From Gp6-AA40 sp035649635 (GTDB lineage Bacteria > Acidobacteriota > Vicinamibacteria > Vicinamibacterales > UBA2999), in NCBI GenBank assembly GCA_035649635.1, contig DASRJE010000026.1, forward strand, positions 48,291-112,290: 64,000 nucleotides of DNA, given 5' to 3'. The notes beneath the pieces are model-generated. The model was not told the DNA's origin, ran no database searches, and was given only the letters and a program-made list of their open reading frames with translations. The stretch's first letter is position 1. Each line of letters opens with the position of its first letter. This document shows, piece by piece, positions 26,375 to 36,200 of this stretch. Made by a program: the position numbers and the translations under genes.

Positions 26375-26647
26375 TTCCTCGCATCCTATGCGCAGCGGCG
26401 CACCTGCCGCAACTGAAGATTAGATGAATTGTCGTTCAGGGGGTGACTTTCCCAATTTAACTTCAGTGCCGTCAGCGGCTTGGCCGGGCTTGGCTGCGGC
26501 GCCGGCTGGAACCAGACAGCTTGAATGTCTCGATAATCCCTGGTTGACCAGGTGGAAGCCGACGGCGCAACTCGACACGAAGCTCACGATCGAGACTTGA
26601 TGAACGGTTCGTCGAGCAATTCGCGTTTGAGAGGCGGCGTACGACAT
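26375..26647. other. Gap with no supported gene
   Basis: About 270 nt between the His-rich protein and the DUF1259 gene. It should hold the promoter of the czc-type operon. A 75-codon frame on the minus strand lacks recognisable features. I see no strong palindrome, and no MerR- or CzcR-type site that I can defend. Confidence 0.4.
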
Positions 26648-27562
26648 TTACTTCGACGCGTGCCCGTGCGCGCCGAGCTCGTTCACTGCCGCTTTGAAGC
26701 CGCTCGCCAGCTTGTCCGCCGGTCCGGTTCCCCAATAGTGGAGGAAGTACACGGTGGGCTGTGTCTGCATCATGTGGTGGTGAATCGACACGACGTCCAG
26801 CCCGTTCGTGCGAAGCGCTTTCAAAACAGGTGTCACCTCACTGGCCAGCATTGCCACGTCCCCTGCGATGGCGGCATCCTGGTCCGTGCCGACGAATGCC
26901 GCCCACGTATTGAGACCCATGCGCGCGTTGATGGGGGCTCCCATTTCCGTGAGTTTCAGGTCGTCACGGCCAATGGTGATCTTGTAGACCGCGCCAGTCT
27001 GCTCGCCATCGGTCCCGACGATCTTCGCAAGCTTCGCCGTGTCCATTTTCGTTGCCGCCGATGACGCAGCCGAAGGCGCCGCTGCCGACGGCGGCGTGGG
27101 GTTGGTCGTCTTGCCAATGAGATCGAGCGCCGGTTTCACCTTGCGCGCAAGTTCTGCCGCACTCCCGTGCCCATGAACGTGCATATAGAAGATCCGCGGC
27201 TGCTCCCAGAAGAAATGATTGTGGAGGGCCGTCACTTCGAGACCGTTGTCGAGCAGCGCCGACATGACCGGGTTGACTTCGTCCTCCGTGAGGACCAGAT
27301 CCCCCATCATCACGTCCATGCCGCCGGTGCCCTTCGTGAGTGCCACCCAACCCCCAAAGCCGAACGGCGTCGGCGTCTTCACGTTCGCGACAGTGACGCT
27401 GAGATCGTTCCTCGGAATATTCACCTTGAGCACGTTCGCCTTGTAATCGCCTTGTTTACCGAGCGTGCTCAACACCTGCTGGTAATCGGCTGGTACATCC
27501 TGGGCCCGCGCTTCTGACGATACCGACAACATGAACAGCAACAACGTAGGGAACCACTTCAT
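26648..27562 (-). CDS. Secreted protein with two DUF1259 (LpqO-like) domains
   Basis: A 304-aa exported protein (signal peptide about 1-20). Two tandem DUF1259 units lie at about 25-150 and 170-300. Each has the GxxxGFGGW/GLNTWAAF region and a His-rich motif: ALHNHFFWEQPRIFYMHVHGHG in the first, SIHHHMMQTQPTVYFLHYWG in the second. The paired His suggest metal binding, but the function of the family is unknown. GGAGGTTAGCC lies before the ATG, and this ribosome site overlaps the stop of a decayed histidine kinase fragment. The neighbourhood argues for a metal-response role. Confidence 0.88.
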   Translation of the reverse strand: MKWFPTLLLFMLSVSSEARAQDVPADYQQVLSTLGKQGDYKANVLKVNIPRNDLSVTVANVKTPTPFGFGGWVALTKGTGGMDVMMGDLVLTEDEVNPVMSALLDNGLEVTALHNHFFWEQPRIFYMHVHGHGSAAELARKVKPALDLIGKTTNPTPPSAAAPSAASSAATKMDTAKLAKIVGTDGEQTGAVYKITIGRDDLKLTEMGAPINARMGLNTWAAFVGTDQDAAIAGDVAMLASEVTPVLKALRTNGLDVVSIHHHMMQTQPTVYFLHYWGTGPADKLASGFKAAVNELGAHGHASK

Positions 27563-27564
27563 GG

Positions 27565-27770
27565 CTAACCTCCAACTTGCATAGGGGTCTCTTTCTCGTG
27601 CGTAACCTCGGCGGGCGCGGGCGGCAGAACGATTCGAAATTCAAAGCCGCCTCTCGGTCTATGTTCGACCCTGATCGTGCCGCGTGAATCTCGACTGCCA
27701 CTTTAGGACTGCAAGGCCGAGGCCGCTCCCACCGTGATCGCGCCTCATCCACTGGGAAGGGCTACGGACA
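27565..27770 (-). pseudogene. Frameshifted C-terminal fragment of a sensor histidine kinase
   Basis: Reading the minus strand through three frame changes recovers the end of a kinase ATPase domain. It gives PFPVDEARSR (F/Y-R-VDEARSR box), then GGSGLGLAVLKW (G2 box), then VAVEIHA, then GTIRVEHRPRGG and FEFRIVLPPAPAEVTH ending at a TAG at 27565. The order and spacing fit a CusS/BaeS-like heavy-metal sensor kinase. No upstream domains remain; the DNA runs into the gene at 27833. This looks like the tail of a lost two-component system. Confidence 0.7.
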
Positions 27771-27832
27771 TTACGCGCTTCCCGACGCAGCCTCGTTGCG
27801 AAGACGGCTCGATCCGCGTACGCTTAGATGGG

Positions 27833-28189
27833 ATGCTGAAGTGGTTCCGTGGCTCGGCTAGGGTATGGGCCCTGCTCGTTCTCTGGTCGTTCACCGCCCT
27901 CGGCACTTTGTCCGCGACGGCACACAGTGTGGCGTGCGCGGACGAGCTGTCTGCCGTCTCCAGGGCCAGACATTTCCCTGGCGCCCACGAACTCCACGCC
28001 GCGCAGACGCAAGAGGCGCCCACCCACTGCGTGCTCTGCCATTGGATGCAGTCGTTCAGGGCTGCGGGCGTGCGCGCATCGCGGATCGTCATTGTCCAGA
28101 GACCAGTTGCCACGCTGCCAGGCAGTGCGGTTCACCACACCCGTGCCGCCGCTCGTCTCGAACTGCCGCCTCGCGCCCCGCCGGCGTAA
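27833..28189 (+). CDS. Small secreted CxxCHW protein
   Basis: A 118-aa protein. A signal or anchor segment (VWALLVLWSFTALGTLSATAHS, about 11-32) is followed by a segment with a Cys (VACADE), His (ARHFPGAHELHAA) and a CVLCHW motif, then a low-complexity C-terminus. The arrangement recalls the DUF2946-like group of small proteins near metal transporters; I am not certain of the family. CxxCH could bind heme, but the small size and following Trp make metal binding as likely. It precedes the porin and zinc-type ABC genes on the same strand. The longer upstream start would overlap the kinase remnant. Confidence 0.55.
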   Translation: MLKWFRGSARVWALLVLWSFTALGTLSATAHSVACADELSAVSRARHFPGAHELHAAQTQEAPTHCVLCHWMQSFRAAGVRASRIVIVQRPVATLPGSAVHHTRAAARLELPPRAPPA

Positions 28190-28347
28190 GACCCTGATTT
28201 CCTTACCGCTCTGAGCTGGTTTCACGATCGCTCGTGACGTCCGTCTTCGCCGTTGCGCGAAGTGTTCGCGTGCGTCCGGGCGGTTCGCGGTCCGGCACGC
28301 GCCCGCCGAAGTCTGGGGGCGAGTGGTCCGGCCGCACTGGAGTGATC

Positions 28348-29676
28348 ATGCGGGGTCTGCGATTCGCGCACGTCTGTGCCGTCGCCGGTGCGCTGCTGAT
28401 CGCGCCTGCGCCCCTGTGGGCGCAGACGCAGGACGCGCAAGCGCTGCGACAGGAGATCGATCAATTGCGTAAGGAACTCGACGCGCTGCAGAAGCAGTAC
28501 GGCGATCGTCTCACCGCGCTCGAAGCGAAGCTGAACGCAGGCGAGCCGGCGGCGCAACAGCCGGTCGCGGCAGGCGCGCCGCAGGGCCAGGCGCCAGCCG
28601 GCCAGCCGACCGCGCCGGTACCGCCCGGCGCGGAAGCGGGAGGGGGGGCTGCGGGAACGCTGCCCGTCTACGGCGCTGGTGCAGCATCCTCGAAAGTATT
28701 CAACCCGGACATCGCCGTCATCGGCGACTTCCTCGGCGCGGCGGGGCACAACTCGGTGAACCCATCGCCGGCCTTCGCGATGCACGAGTCCGAAGCATCC
28801 TTTCAGGCCATCGTCGATCCGTACGCGCGCGCGGATTTCTTCCTGTCCTTCGGTGAAGAGGGCGTGGATCTCGAGGAAGGCTTCGTAACTTTCCCGACCG
28901 TTCCCGGTGGTCTACTGGTCCGTGCCGGCAAGGTGCGCGCGGCATTCGGCAAGGTCAATGCACTGCACAACCATGTGCTCCCCTGGGCCGATCGCCCGCT
29001 CGTAACGGAGAACCTGGTTGGCGGCGAAGAGGGGATCAGCGACGCGGGCTTATCCGTGGCGCGCCTCGTGCCGAATCCCTGGTTCTTCCTGGAAGCCACG
29101 GGGCAGGTCTTCCGCGGAGACTCGGGTGATCTGTTCCACTCGAGCGAGCCCAGCGACCTATCGTACGTCGCCCACCTGCGCGGATATCACGACCTCACGG
29201 AGAACACCAATATCGATCTCGGCACGTCGTACGCGCGTGGCCACAATGCGTCGGGTGTGTTCGCCGGGGTGGACCTGGGGCAGTTCACGACCCAGCTCTA
29301 TGGCATCGACGCCACGCTGCGGTGGCGTCCGCTCCAGCGATCCATTTACCGCTCGTTCGTCGGCCGATCGGAGTTGATCTGGAGTCGGCGCCAGCAGCCA
29401 GGCGGAGAGCAGAACGCGTTCGGTTATTACCTGTCCGGAGAGTATCAGTTCGCCCGAAGGTGGTTCGGCGGCGCCCGCTACGACCGGTCGGACCACGCCA
29501 ACGAGGCGACGCTTCACGATTCCGGTGGATCGCTCTTCGTGACGTACTGGCCGAGCGAATTCAACCAGCTGCGCGGCCAGTACAGGCGGACCGACTACGC
29601 AACTGGGGATCCCGCAAATGAATTTCTCTTCCAGTTCCAGTTTTCAATCGGCGCCCACGGTGCGCATCCGTTCTAG
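28348..29676 (+). CDS. Outer-membrane porin-like protein with coiled-coil N-terminus
   Basis: A 442-aa exported protein. The signal peptide (about 1-28) is followed by a short coiled coil (DAQALRQEIDQLRKELDALQKQYGDRLTALEAKL), a Pro/Gly/Ala linker and a barrel of alternating aromatic strands ending FLFQFQFSIGAHGAHPF. The start at 28348 gives the signal peptide directly. It is immediately upstream of the metal-binding protein and permease genes, so it probably gives outer-membrane passage for the same metal. Family not named with certainty. Confidence 0.75.
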   Translation: MRGLRFAHVCAVAGALLIAPAPLWAQTQDAQALRQEIDQLRKELDALQKQYGDRLTALEAKLNAGEPAAQQPVAAGAPQGQAPAGQPTAPVPPGAEAGGGAAGTLPVYGAGAASSKVFNPDIAVIGDFLGAAGHNSVNPSPAFAMHESEASFQAIVDPYARADFFLSFGEEGVDLEEGFVTFPTVPGGLLVRAGKVRAAFGKVNALHNHVLPWADRPLVTENLVGGEEGISDAGLSVARLVPNPWFFLEATGQVFRGDSGDLFHSSEPSDLSYVAHLRGYHDLTENTNIDLGTSYARGHNASGVFAGVDLGQFTTQLYGIDATLRWRPLQRSIYRSFVGRSELIWSRRQQPGGEQNAFGYYLSGEYQFARRWFGGARYDRSDHANEATLHDSGGSLFVTYWPSEFNQLRGQYRRTDYATGDPANEFLFQFQFSIGAHGAHPF

Positions 29677-29701
29677 CAGGCAGAAGGCCTGAGGAGTGTT
29701 T

Positions 29702-30640
29702 ATGACGTTCAGGAAGCTGACAGGGTTCGCCGCGTGCGTGCTGTCGCTCGCGGCACCCATCGCCGGCGCGGAGGACAAACTGACGGTCATCACGACGACC
29801 GAGGACCTCGCGTCGATCGCCCGGGAAGTCGGCGGTGATCGAATCACGGTGGAGCCGATCGCGCGCGGATACCAGGACCCGCACTTCGTCGAGGCCAAAC
29901 CCAGCTTCATCCTGAAGCTGCAGAAGGCCGACATCCTGGTCGCCGTCGGCCGCGACCTGGAGATCGGCTGGCTGCCGCCGCTCATCCAGCAAAGCCGCAA
30001 CGCGAAGGTGCAGGTGGGCGGCAGCGGCTACGTGGACGCCTCGCTCAAGGCGCGCATCCTGGAAATTCCCCAGGGGCAGATCACACGCGCGGAGGGCGAC
30101 GTGCACCCTCTGGGCAACCCTCATTACTGGCTCGATCCGGAAAATGGGAAACTCGTCGCAAAAGAGATCGCCGACAAGCTGTCGCAGCTCCGGCCGGGCG
30201 ACCGAGCCTTCTTCGAGCAGCGCCTCACCGACTTCACGGCCCGGGTGACAGAGGCCGAGAAACGGTGGGAGTCGACGATGGCGCCGTACAAAGGGACGAA
30301 GGTCGTCACCTACCACCGGTCGTTCCCCAACTTCGCGGAAAGGTTCGGGCTGGATGTGATCGGGTACGTCGAGCCGCGGCCGGGCATTCCGCCGTCGCCA
30401 CAGCACACGCTCGACTTGATCAACGACATGAAACGCCAGAACGTCAAGCTGGTGCTGGTCGAGCCGTACTTCGATCTGAAGACCCCGAACTCCATTGGTC
30501 GTGCCACCGGCGCCGAGGTCCTCGTCATGCCGCCATCAGTCGGTGGCGTCAAGGAAGTCACCGACTATTTCAAGCTGTTCGACTACGACATCAATTTGCT
30601 CATCGGCGCGCTGAAGAAAGTCGGCGCCCAGCCGCAGTGA
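29702..30640 (+). CDS. Metal ABC transporter substrate-binding protein (ZnuA/TroA-like)
   Basis: A 312-aa periplasmic protein with signal peptide (about 1-23). Metal ligands expected for the cluster A-I family are visible: H61 in QDPHFVEAKPS, H135/H141 in DVHPLGNPHYWLDPENG, H205 in TYHRSFPNF, and a late acidic residue near LVEPYFD. There is no long His-rich loop of the ZnuA type, so Zn or Mn cannot be separated. ATG 29702 follows GAGGAG. The permease gene starts 7 nt downstream. Confidence 0.9.
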   Translation: MTFRKLTGFAACVLSLAAPIAGAEDKLTVITTTEDLASIAREVGGDRITVEPIARGYQDPHFVEAKPSFILKLQKADILVAVGRDLEIGWLPPLIQQSRNAKVQVGGSGYVDASLKARILEIPQGQITRAEGDVHPLGNPHYWLDPENGKLVAKEIADKLSQLRPGDRAFFEQRLTDFTARVTEAEKRWESTMAPYKGTKVVTYHRSFPNFAERFGLDVIGYVEPRPGIPPSPQHTLDLINDMKRQNVKLVLVEPYFDLKTPNSIGRATGAEVLVMPPSVGGVKEVTDYFKLFDYDINLLIGALKKVGAQPQ

Positions 30641-30647
30641 GGACACC

Positions 30648-31520
30648 ATGGACACTGCAATGATGGAATTCCTGGCGGCGCCCTTCGTCGCCAGTCTCAT
30701 CCTGACGGGCATTCACGCCTATCTCGGCGTGCACGTCGTCGAGCGCGGCGTCATCTTCGTGGATCTGTCGCTGGCCCAGATCGCCGCGCTGGGGGCTGCA
30801 ATCGCGATCCTGCTGCCGGTGAGCGGCGGCGATCCGCACGCGCCCGACGTGTACTGGATCAGCCTGGGCTTCACGTTCATCGGAGCGGGCGTGTTCTCCA
30901 CCATTCGCGGCCACGGGGCGCGCATCCCGCAGGAGGCCATTATCGGCATCTGCTACGCCGTCGCGTCCGCCGCCGCTATTCTTGCGATGAGCAAAGCCAC
31001 CTCCGAGAGTGAGCACCTCAAGGACATGCTCGTGGGCAATATCCTCGCGGTCTCATGGAGCGAAGTCGTGAAGACGGCGGCGTTGTACGGCGCGATCGGT
31101 GTCTTCCACTACATCTTCCGGAAGAAGTTCCTCGCCATCTCGCTGGACCACGACAACGCCGTGGCGCAAGGCCTGTCGGTGCGCTTCTGGGACTTCCTCT
31201 TCTATGCGTCGTTCGGATTCGTGGTGACCTCGTCGGTCGCGATTGCTGGCGTACTGCTGGTGTTCTGCTACCTGATCGTTCCCTCGGTCGGGGCAATGTT
31301 GTATGCCGACACCGTCGGGCGGCGTCTGGCGATGGGGTGGACGATGGGGACGATCGTGTCGGCGCTAGGGGTGTATCTCTCGCTCGTGCTCGATCTTCCG
31401 ACCGGGGCGACCATCGTGTGTACTTTCGGCGTGGTGCTCGCGGTGATGGCGGCGGTGCGTCCTCTGATTCGTCGAACGAATGAAGTAGGGGAGCTAAGCC
31501 GCGCGACGGTTGCCCGTTAA
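30648..31520 (+). CDS. Metal ABC transporter permease (ZnuB-like)
   Basis: A 290-aa inner-membrane protein with about eight helices of the ABC-3 family (GVHVVERGVIFVDLSLAQIAALGAAIAI; VAIAGVLLVFCYLIVPSVGAMLYAD). It forms an operon with the binding protein. The expected ATPase gene (ZnuC type) is absent: the next gene is on the opposite strand and stops 1 nt away. The transporter must borrow an ATPase encoded elsewhere or be non-functional as uptake. Confidence 0.9.
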   Translation: MDTAMMEFLAAPFVASLILTGIHAYLGVHVVERGVIFVDLSLAQIAALGAAIAILLPVSGGDPHAPDVYWISLGFTFIGAGVFSTIRGHGARIPQEAIIGICYAVASAAAILAMSKATSESEHLKDMLVGNILAVSWSEVVKTAALYGAIGVFHYIFRKKFLAISLDHDNAVAQGLSVRFWDFLFYASFGFVVTSSVAIAGVLLVFCYLIVPSVGAMLYADTVGRRLAMGWTMGTIVSALGVYLSLVLDLPTGATIVCTFGVVLAVMAAVRPLIRRTNEVGELSRATVAR

Positions 31521-31521
31521 G

Positions 31522-32547
31522 TCATTGATGTGGAGCAGCGACGTCGGTGCCTGCCCATTTCGAGCTGTGCTGTACGGCTAGGAGTCGAATCGGATCGTCG
31601 CGGAAACGCTGGATATCGAACACGTTTCCATGCTCCAGCGAGGCGCAGTACTGGAGATACATACACAGCCGAAAGGAGCCAGGCCTCACCCGGCTTCCGA
31701 GGTGAAGACAACGGGATGTGTCGACAGCGACGCCCGAGCCGCGAGGCCCAGTTACGCTGATGACCGAGCGGCTTCCTCCCACGGCGTCGATTTCCTCATC
31801 GGTATAGCGGCCAACGTGCGGTTTGCCTTGCTTTCGGCGAAGCGACCTGATCGCGCGGATGATTCGTCGTGACTCATCAGCCGGGATGAACGTGAACGGG
31901 CCATCATCGTGATCGGTGTCGAACACGTTGACGAAGAATTTCACCTGCGTCACTCCCTCAGGATCGACGTGAAACAGTTGGCTGGCAATTCGGTCGTCGG
32001 TTGGGCGCGAAACCGAGTACAAGAGATCCACGCGGTTCAGATATGGCACGACGCGAAGATAGTCGGTCACGACGCTTAGTGCCCAGTCGCTGAGGGCAAA
32101 GTCGACCAACGTGGGATGATTCCGTAGATCGTCGTTATTGAGCAAATTGCGCAGGAACGCTCGTTTTTCTTTGCGCTTGTCCGCATCAGTACCAGACCCG
32201 ACCTCCGTTTTCGACTCGAAAAGCCGCTGACTCGTGTTCAGTGCGGCAGTCAACCCCGGCACGTGATCGCGAGGAAGCATGGCGTATCCGGTCGCCTGTC
32301 CCATGTGTGGGACGCTCGATGTCGTGTACCGAGCAGCTAGACGTTGACGACGACCAGTCTCAAGAGGCGCGCGAGTAAAAGCGACTGCCCTCCAGAGCAT
32401 ATTGCCCCACTCGCTGTCCCGGATGCTGTACTTCAGATTTCGTGATCCAGTCTTGAGACGCAACACGGAGTGTCGGATGAACTTGAGAGAGCGGAGCACG
32501 ACGTACGCGGTGGCGCGAACAACAAGAGGTGAGCGTGATGTAGCCAT
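31522..32547 (-). CDS. Phytanoyl-CoA dioxygenase (PhyH)-like protein
   Basis: A 341-aa protein with an Fe(II)/2-oxoglutarate facial triad pattern: HVD (H193, D195) in QLFHVDPEG, distal H282 in SRCLHLG, and R293 in RPGSFR for 2-oxoglutarate. The FxxDxDxxxGPF-like segment FDTDHDDGPFTFIP is typical of PhyH. The GC content looks lower than its neighbours by eye, which hints at transfer. It lies alone between the ABC permease (convergent, 1 nt apart) and a truncated gene. Such enzymes often act in natural-product or glycan modification; substrate unknown. Confidence 0.7.
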   Translation of the reverse strand: MATSRSPLVVRATAYVVLRSLKFIRHSVLRLKTGSRNLKYSIRDSEWGNMLWRAVAFTRAPLETGRRQRLAARYTTSSVPHMGQATGYAMLPRDHVPGLTAALNTSQRLFESKTEVGSGTDADKRKEKRAFLRNLLNNDDLRNHPTLVDFALSDWALSVVTDYLRVVPYLNRVDLLYSVSRPTDDRIASQLFHVDPEGVTQVKFFVNVFDTDHDDGPFTFIPADESRRIIRAIRSLRRKQGKPHVGRYTDEEIDAVGGSRSVISVTGPRGSGVAVDTSRCLHLGSRVRPGSFRLCMYLQYCASLEHGNVFDIQRFRDDPIRLLAVQHSSKWAGTDVAAPHQ

Positions 32548-32607
32548 ATACGAATATCAGGATGATTCAACGATGATACTGGTTGGAACCCCACATAATC
32601 GCTGAGC

Positions 32608-32898
32608 ATGAGGCGTCGCGCGCGAGTTTTATCAATTCTCTGCGCCATCCTCATCAACGTGACAGTTAGCACCTCGGCCGCGTGGGGTCAAGAAGCCCCG
32701 CAGTCAACCCTCGGCGTGGAAGACGATCGCGATGGCGCTGACGTACTCGGCGCATTCAAGGACTCGCTACTTCGCGACGATGCTGAAACTGCGACGACCG
32801 ACCGGTTCGCCGTCACGGGTTGCTGTCACGGTGACGTTCCACGTTCCTGCCATCGACAACTGTCCCATGCCTCGATAAAGACCGCCCTCAACGTGTGA
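32608..32898 (+). pseudogene. Truncated 5' fragment of a secreted protein gene
   Basis: The first 50 or so codons look real: a signal peptide (ARVLSILCAILINVTVSTSAAWGQ) and an amphipathic start ADVLGAFKDSLL resembling acidobacterial secreted proteins. From about 32765 the frame simply reads the antisense of the neighbouring FixH/YtkA-like gene. The original 3' part seems to have been lost at this junction, so I treat it as a broken gene. It may still express a short secreted peptide of 96 aa. Confidence 0.5.
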
Positions 32899-33216
32899 GA
32901 GCTTCGCCTCGGCGCGCATGGCGGGCATGTTCATCGCGGGCATTGCGGGCATCGAAAAGACGGCAGTGACAGCCGCGTCGGTGATGGCGGTTCCGTCCGG
33001 CTGACGCACCGTCACCTCGATGGTGTTGTCGCCCGACTTCGGCGGATCGGGCTGGCTGTGAAAATCAATCGCAACGCCTTCAGTGGCCGATGTCGCGGAA
33101 CTCGCCGGTCTTGATGGTGTTTCATTGCCGCCTGCGGCCGGTGCCTGACCCTGCCCGCATCCAAAGGAGAGCACAGCGGCGACGAGACCGGCCCCGAATC
33201 CCGAGAGTCTGATCAC
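32767..33216 (-). CDS. FixH/YtkA-like lipoprotein with Met-rich loop
   Basis: A 149-aa lipoprotein (lipobox near SFGC, Cys about 20) with one beta-sandwich of the YtkA/FixH type (AIDFHSQPDPPKSGDNTIEVTVR; YRGMGQLSMAGTWNVTVTAT). A Met cluster, MPAMPAMNMPAM, matches soft-metal (Cu/Ag) ligation. Starts at GTG that overlaps the RND pump stop (GTGA), with AGGAGA upstream, so it is co-translated with the pump. A periplasmic copper-handling accessory protein is likely. Confidence 0.82.
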   Translation of the reverse strand: MIRLSGFGAGLVAAVLSFGCGQGQAPAAGGNETPSRPASSATSATEGVAIDFHSQPDPPKSGDNTIEVTVRQPDGTAITDAAVTAVFSMPAMPAMNMPAMRAEAKLSHVEGGLYRGMGQLSMAGTWNVTVTATRDGEPVGRRSFSIVAK

Positions 33217-36200
33217 GATCTCTCCTGAAAAGACCCCGGGGGTAATTTCGCTCCTGTGGGCATCGCGAATTTACCCCCGGGGTCATTGCGAAGTGCCGGC
33301 GCCGGGCTGCCGAAGCGCTCGGGCCATCGACGGCGGATGTCGTCGCCGATGGCGAACAGGCATGGGATCAGAAACAAGACGTAAATCGTGGAGCTGATCA
33401 TGCCGCCGAACGTCGGTGTCGCGATCGGTTGCGTGATGTCCATGCCGGAGCCACTCGAAAACATGATCGGGAGCAGGCCGAGAACCGTAGTGGCGACCGT
33501 CATCAGCTTCGGCCGCAACCGCGCGACCGATCCTTCAACGACCGCATCAATGTATGACTGCTCAGGGGTCCGGTTCGCCAGTGCATCCCGGATGAACTCG
33601 ATCATGATGATGCCGGTCTGAATCGCGACGGCAAACAGCGACACGTAGCCGATGATCACGGCCGTAGTCATGGAGAAGCCATACTGCCACTGGAGCAGCA
33701 CACCGCCGACGAGGGCGAATGGCGCCGACAGCATGATGAGCGAGCTGTCCGCAACCGATCTGAACGCCATGAGGAGCAGGGCGAACATAATCATGAGCGT
33801 GATCGGGACAACGATACGCAGTGTCGACTGCGCGTCCTGTGCGTATTGATACAGCCCGGTCCACTCGATCGAATATCCCGGCGGCATCGTCAGGTTCGAT
33901 CGCAGGAATTCCTGCGCGCGTTCGACGTATTCAGGCGCCGTGATGTCCCTGAGGTAGACGTAGACGTAGCCGGCCAATTCGCCGTTGTCATTTCGGATCA
34001 TCTCGGGTGCTTCGCGCACGCCAACGTCCGCGATCGCGCTGAGCGGCACGGAACGCCCATCACCGGTGACGACCGGCGTGTTGCGCACCTTATCCAGCGT
34101 ATCGATGTACTCAGGAGAGTACTGAATCGCCAGTGGAACGACGGTCTGATCGGCTTGCCGGATGCCGACGACGTTGTCGCCTCCGATCGCGAACCTCACG
34201 GTAGACAATGCTTCATCCACGGTGACGCCCTGTTCCGCCATGCGCTCGAGATCGAGCGGCGCGTCGACGAAGTATCCCTGTGAAATCCGTTCCGCGATGA
34301 CCGACTGTGTGCCCGGAAAGTCGCGCAACTGACTTTCTACCTCCTGCGCAATCTGCTGGACCATCGCCAGGTCTTTGCCCTTGACCTTGATCCCGACCGG
34401 TGTCTGGATGCCGGTGTCCTGCATCATCACGCGAGTGCTGATCGGCTGGCTCCAGCTATTGACGTAACCGACCACCTGCATTGCCTGGTTCATCTCGGCA
34501 ATTAGTTTGTCCTTGGTCATTCCTGCCCGCCACTCAGACGGCGGCTTCAAGGTGACGGTTGTCTCGATCATCTCGACCGGCGCAGGATCGGTGGCGGTAT
34601 CCGCCCGCCCGAGCTTGCCAAAGACACGCTCGACCTCCGGGAACGTCTTCAGCTTCCGATCCATCTGCTGCACGATCCATCCCGCTTCCCGTGACGGTAA
34701 CCCGGGCAGCGTCGTCGGCATGTAGAGAATGGACCCTTCCTCCATCTCCGGCATGTAGTCCTTCTGGAAGCTGGTCAGCAGCCAGACCGAGACAACGAAG
34801 AGCACGGCGCTTGCGGCGACGAAGGCGTAGCGGAAGCGAATCGTCCTCAGCAAGGTCGAACGATATGCGCGAACGAAGGCGCTTTCACGGTCGCCGTCCG
34901 CCGGTGAAACGTGACGCTTGAAGATCCAGACGATGACGACCGGCAGCAGGACCAGCGTCAGGAGCGTCGAAAACACCATCGCGAACGTCTTCGTAAAGGC
35001 CAGGGGATTGAACAGCCGTCCCTCGCGCTCGCCAAGAAAAAAGATCGGCAGAAACGACGTCACCATGATCAGCATCGAGAAGAGCAGCGGTCTCGTCATG
35101 GTGGCGGTCGCGTGGATGATAGTGCGCAGCTTCTCTGCCGCACTGAGATCCCGTCGCTTCGCGAGCTGAGCGGTGCAGTTCTCGACGATGACGATCGTGG
35201 CGTCCGCCATCTCGCCAATGGCAATGGCGAGGCCGGCGAGCGAGAACAGGTTGATCGTCTGACTGAACGTCGAGAGTGGCAGCACGGTGAAAAGCGTTCC
35301 CAGCAGCAGCACGCATACCGGCGCGATGGAGGCGCGCACGTTCCTCAAGGCCAACGCGATGACGAGGATGACGACGATGAGCTCATACACGAGCGCCTGG
35401 AAGAAGTTGGTCAGCGTATTCCAGATGAGCGCAGAGCGGTTGTAGGTGGGAACGATTTCCACCCCCTCGGGCAGCGACGGCTTCAGGCCTTCGAGTTTCT
35501 GCAGCAGCGAGCGCGTAACGGCGAGGACATTGCGCCCCTGTTCCATGACGGCGATGCCGCCGACCACTTCACCCGCGCCGTCGAGATCGGCGATCCCACG
35601 GCGGAGGTCGTAGCCGACCTGGAGGTAGCCGACGTCCCGAAGGTGCACGGACTGTCCGCTGCGATCGCGGCCGAGGACGAGGAATTCCAGCTTGTCGATG
35701 TTGTCGCTGTTCACGCCGCCGCGAAGCTGATATTCGCGGCTGGTCACTTCGATCGTGCGACCGCCGGCTTCCTGAAACGCGCCCTGCACCGCATCCAGCA
35801 CATGTGCCAGTGAGATACCGCGCTGACTGAGCAGCGGTGGAAAGAGCTTCACCTGATACTGCTTCTCGAGCCCGCCCACCGACGCCACTTCCGCCACGCC
35901 ACCTGCGGATTGCAACGCCGGCTTCACGAGGCTTTCGTTGAGGAGCCGCAGTTCGCGCAAATCGCGATTGCCTTGTCGATCGACGAGTGCGTACTGAAAG
36001 ATCCAACCCATGCTGCTGGCGTTGGGTCCAATCGTGACGGATGCGTCCGCGGGCAGTTGTCCGCGGATGGCGTTGAGCCGATCGGCGACGAATTGCCGCA
36101 CGACAGCGCGGCGGCTGGGGTCAGCGAGGATGACGTAAACGAACGAGTACCCCATGTGAGAGGTGCCACGAAGGGCCCGGACGTCGGGGGAACCGGCTAG

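Noticed and set aside
26420..26647. 75-codon frame upstream of the DUF1259 gene end
   Set aside because: No signal, family motif or ribosome site; composition unlike the neighbouring proteins.
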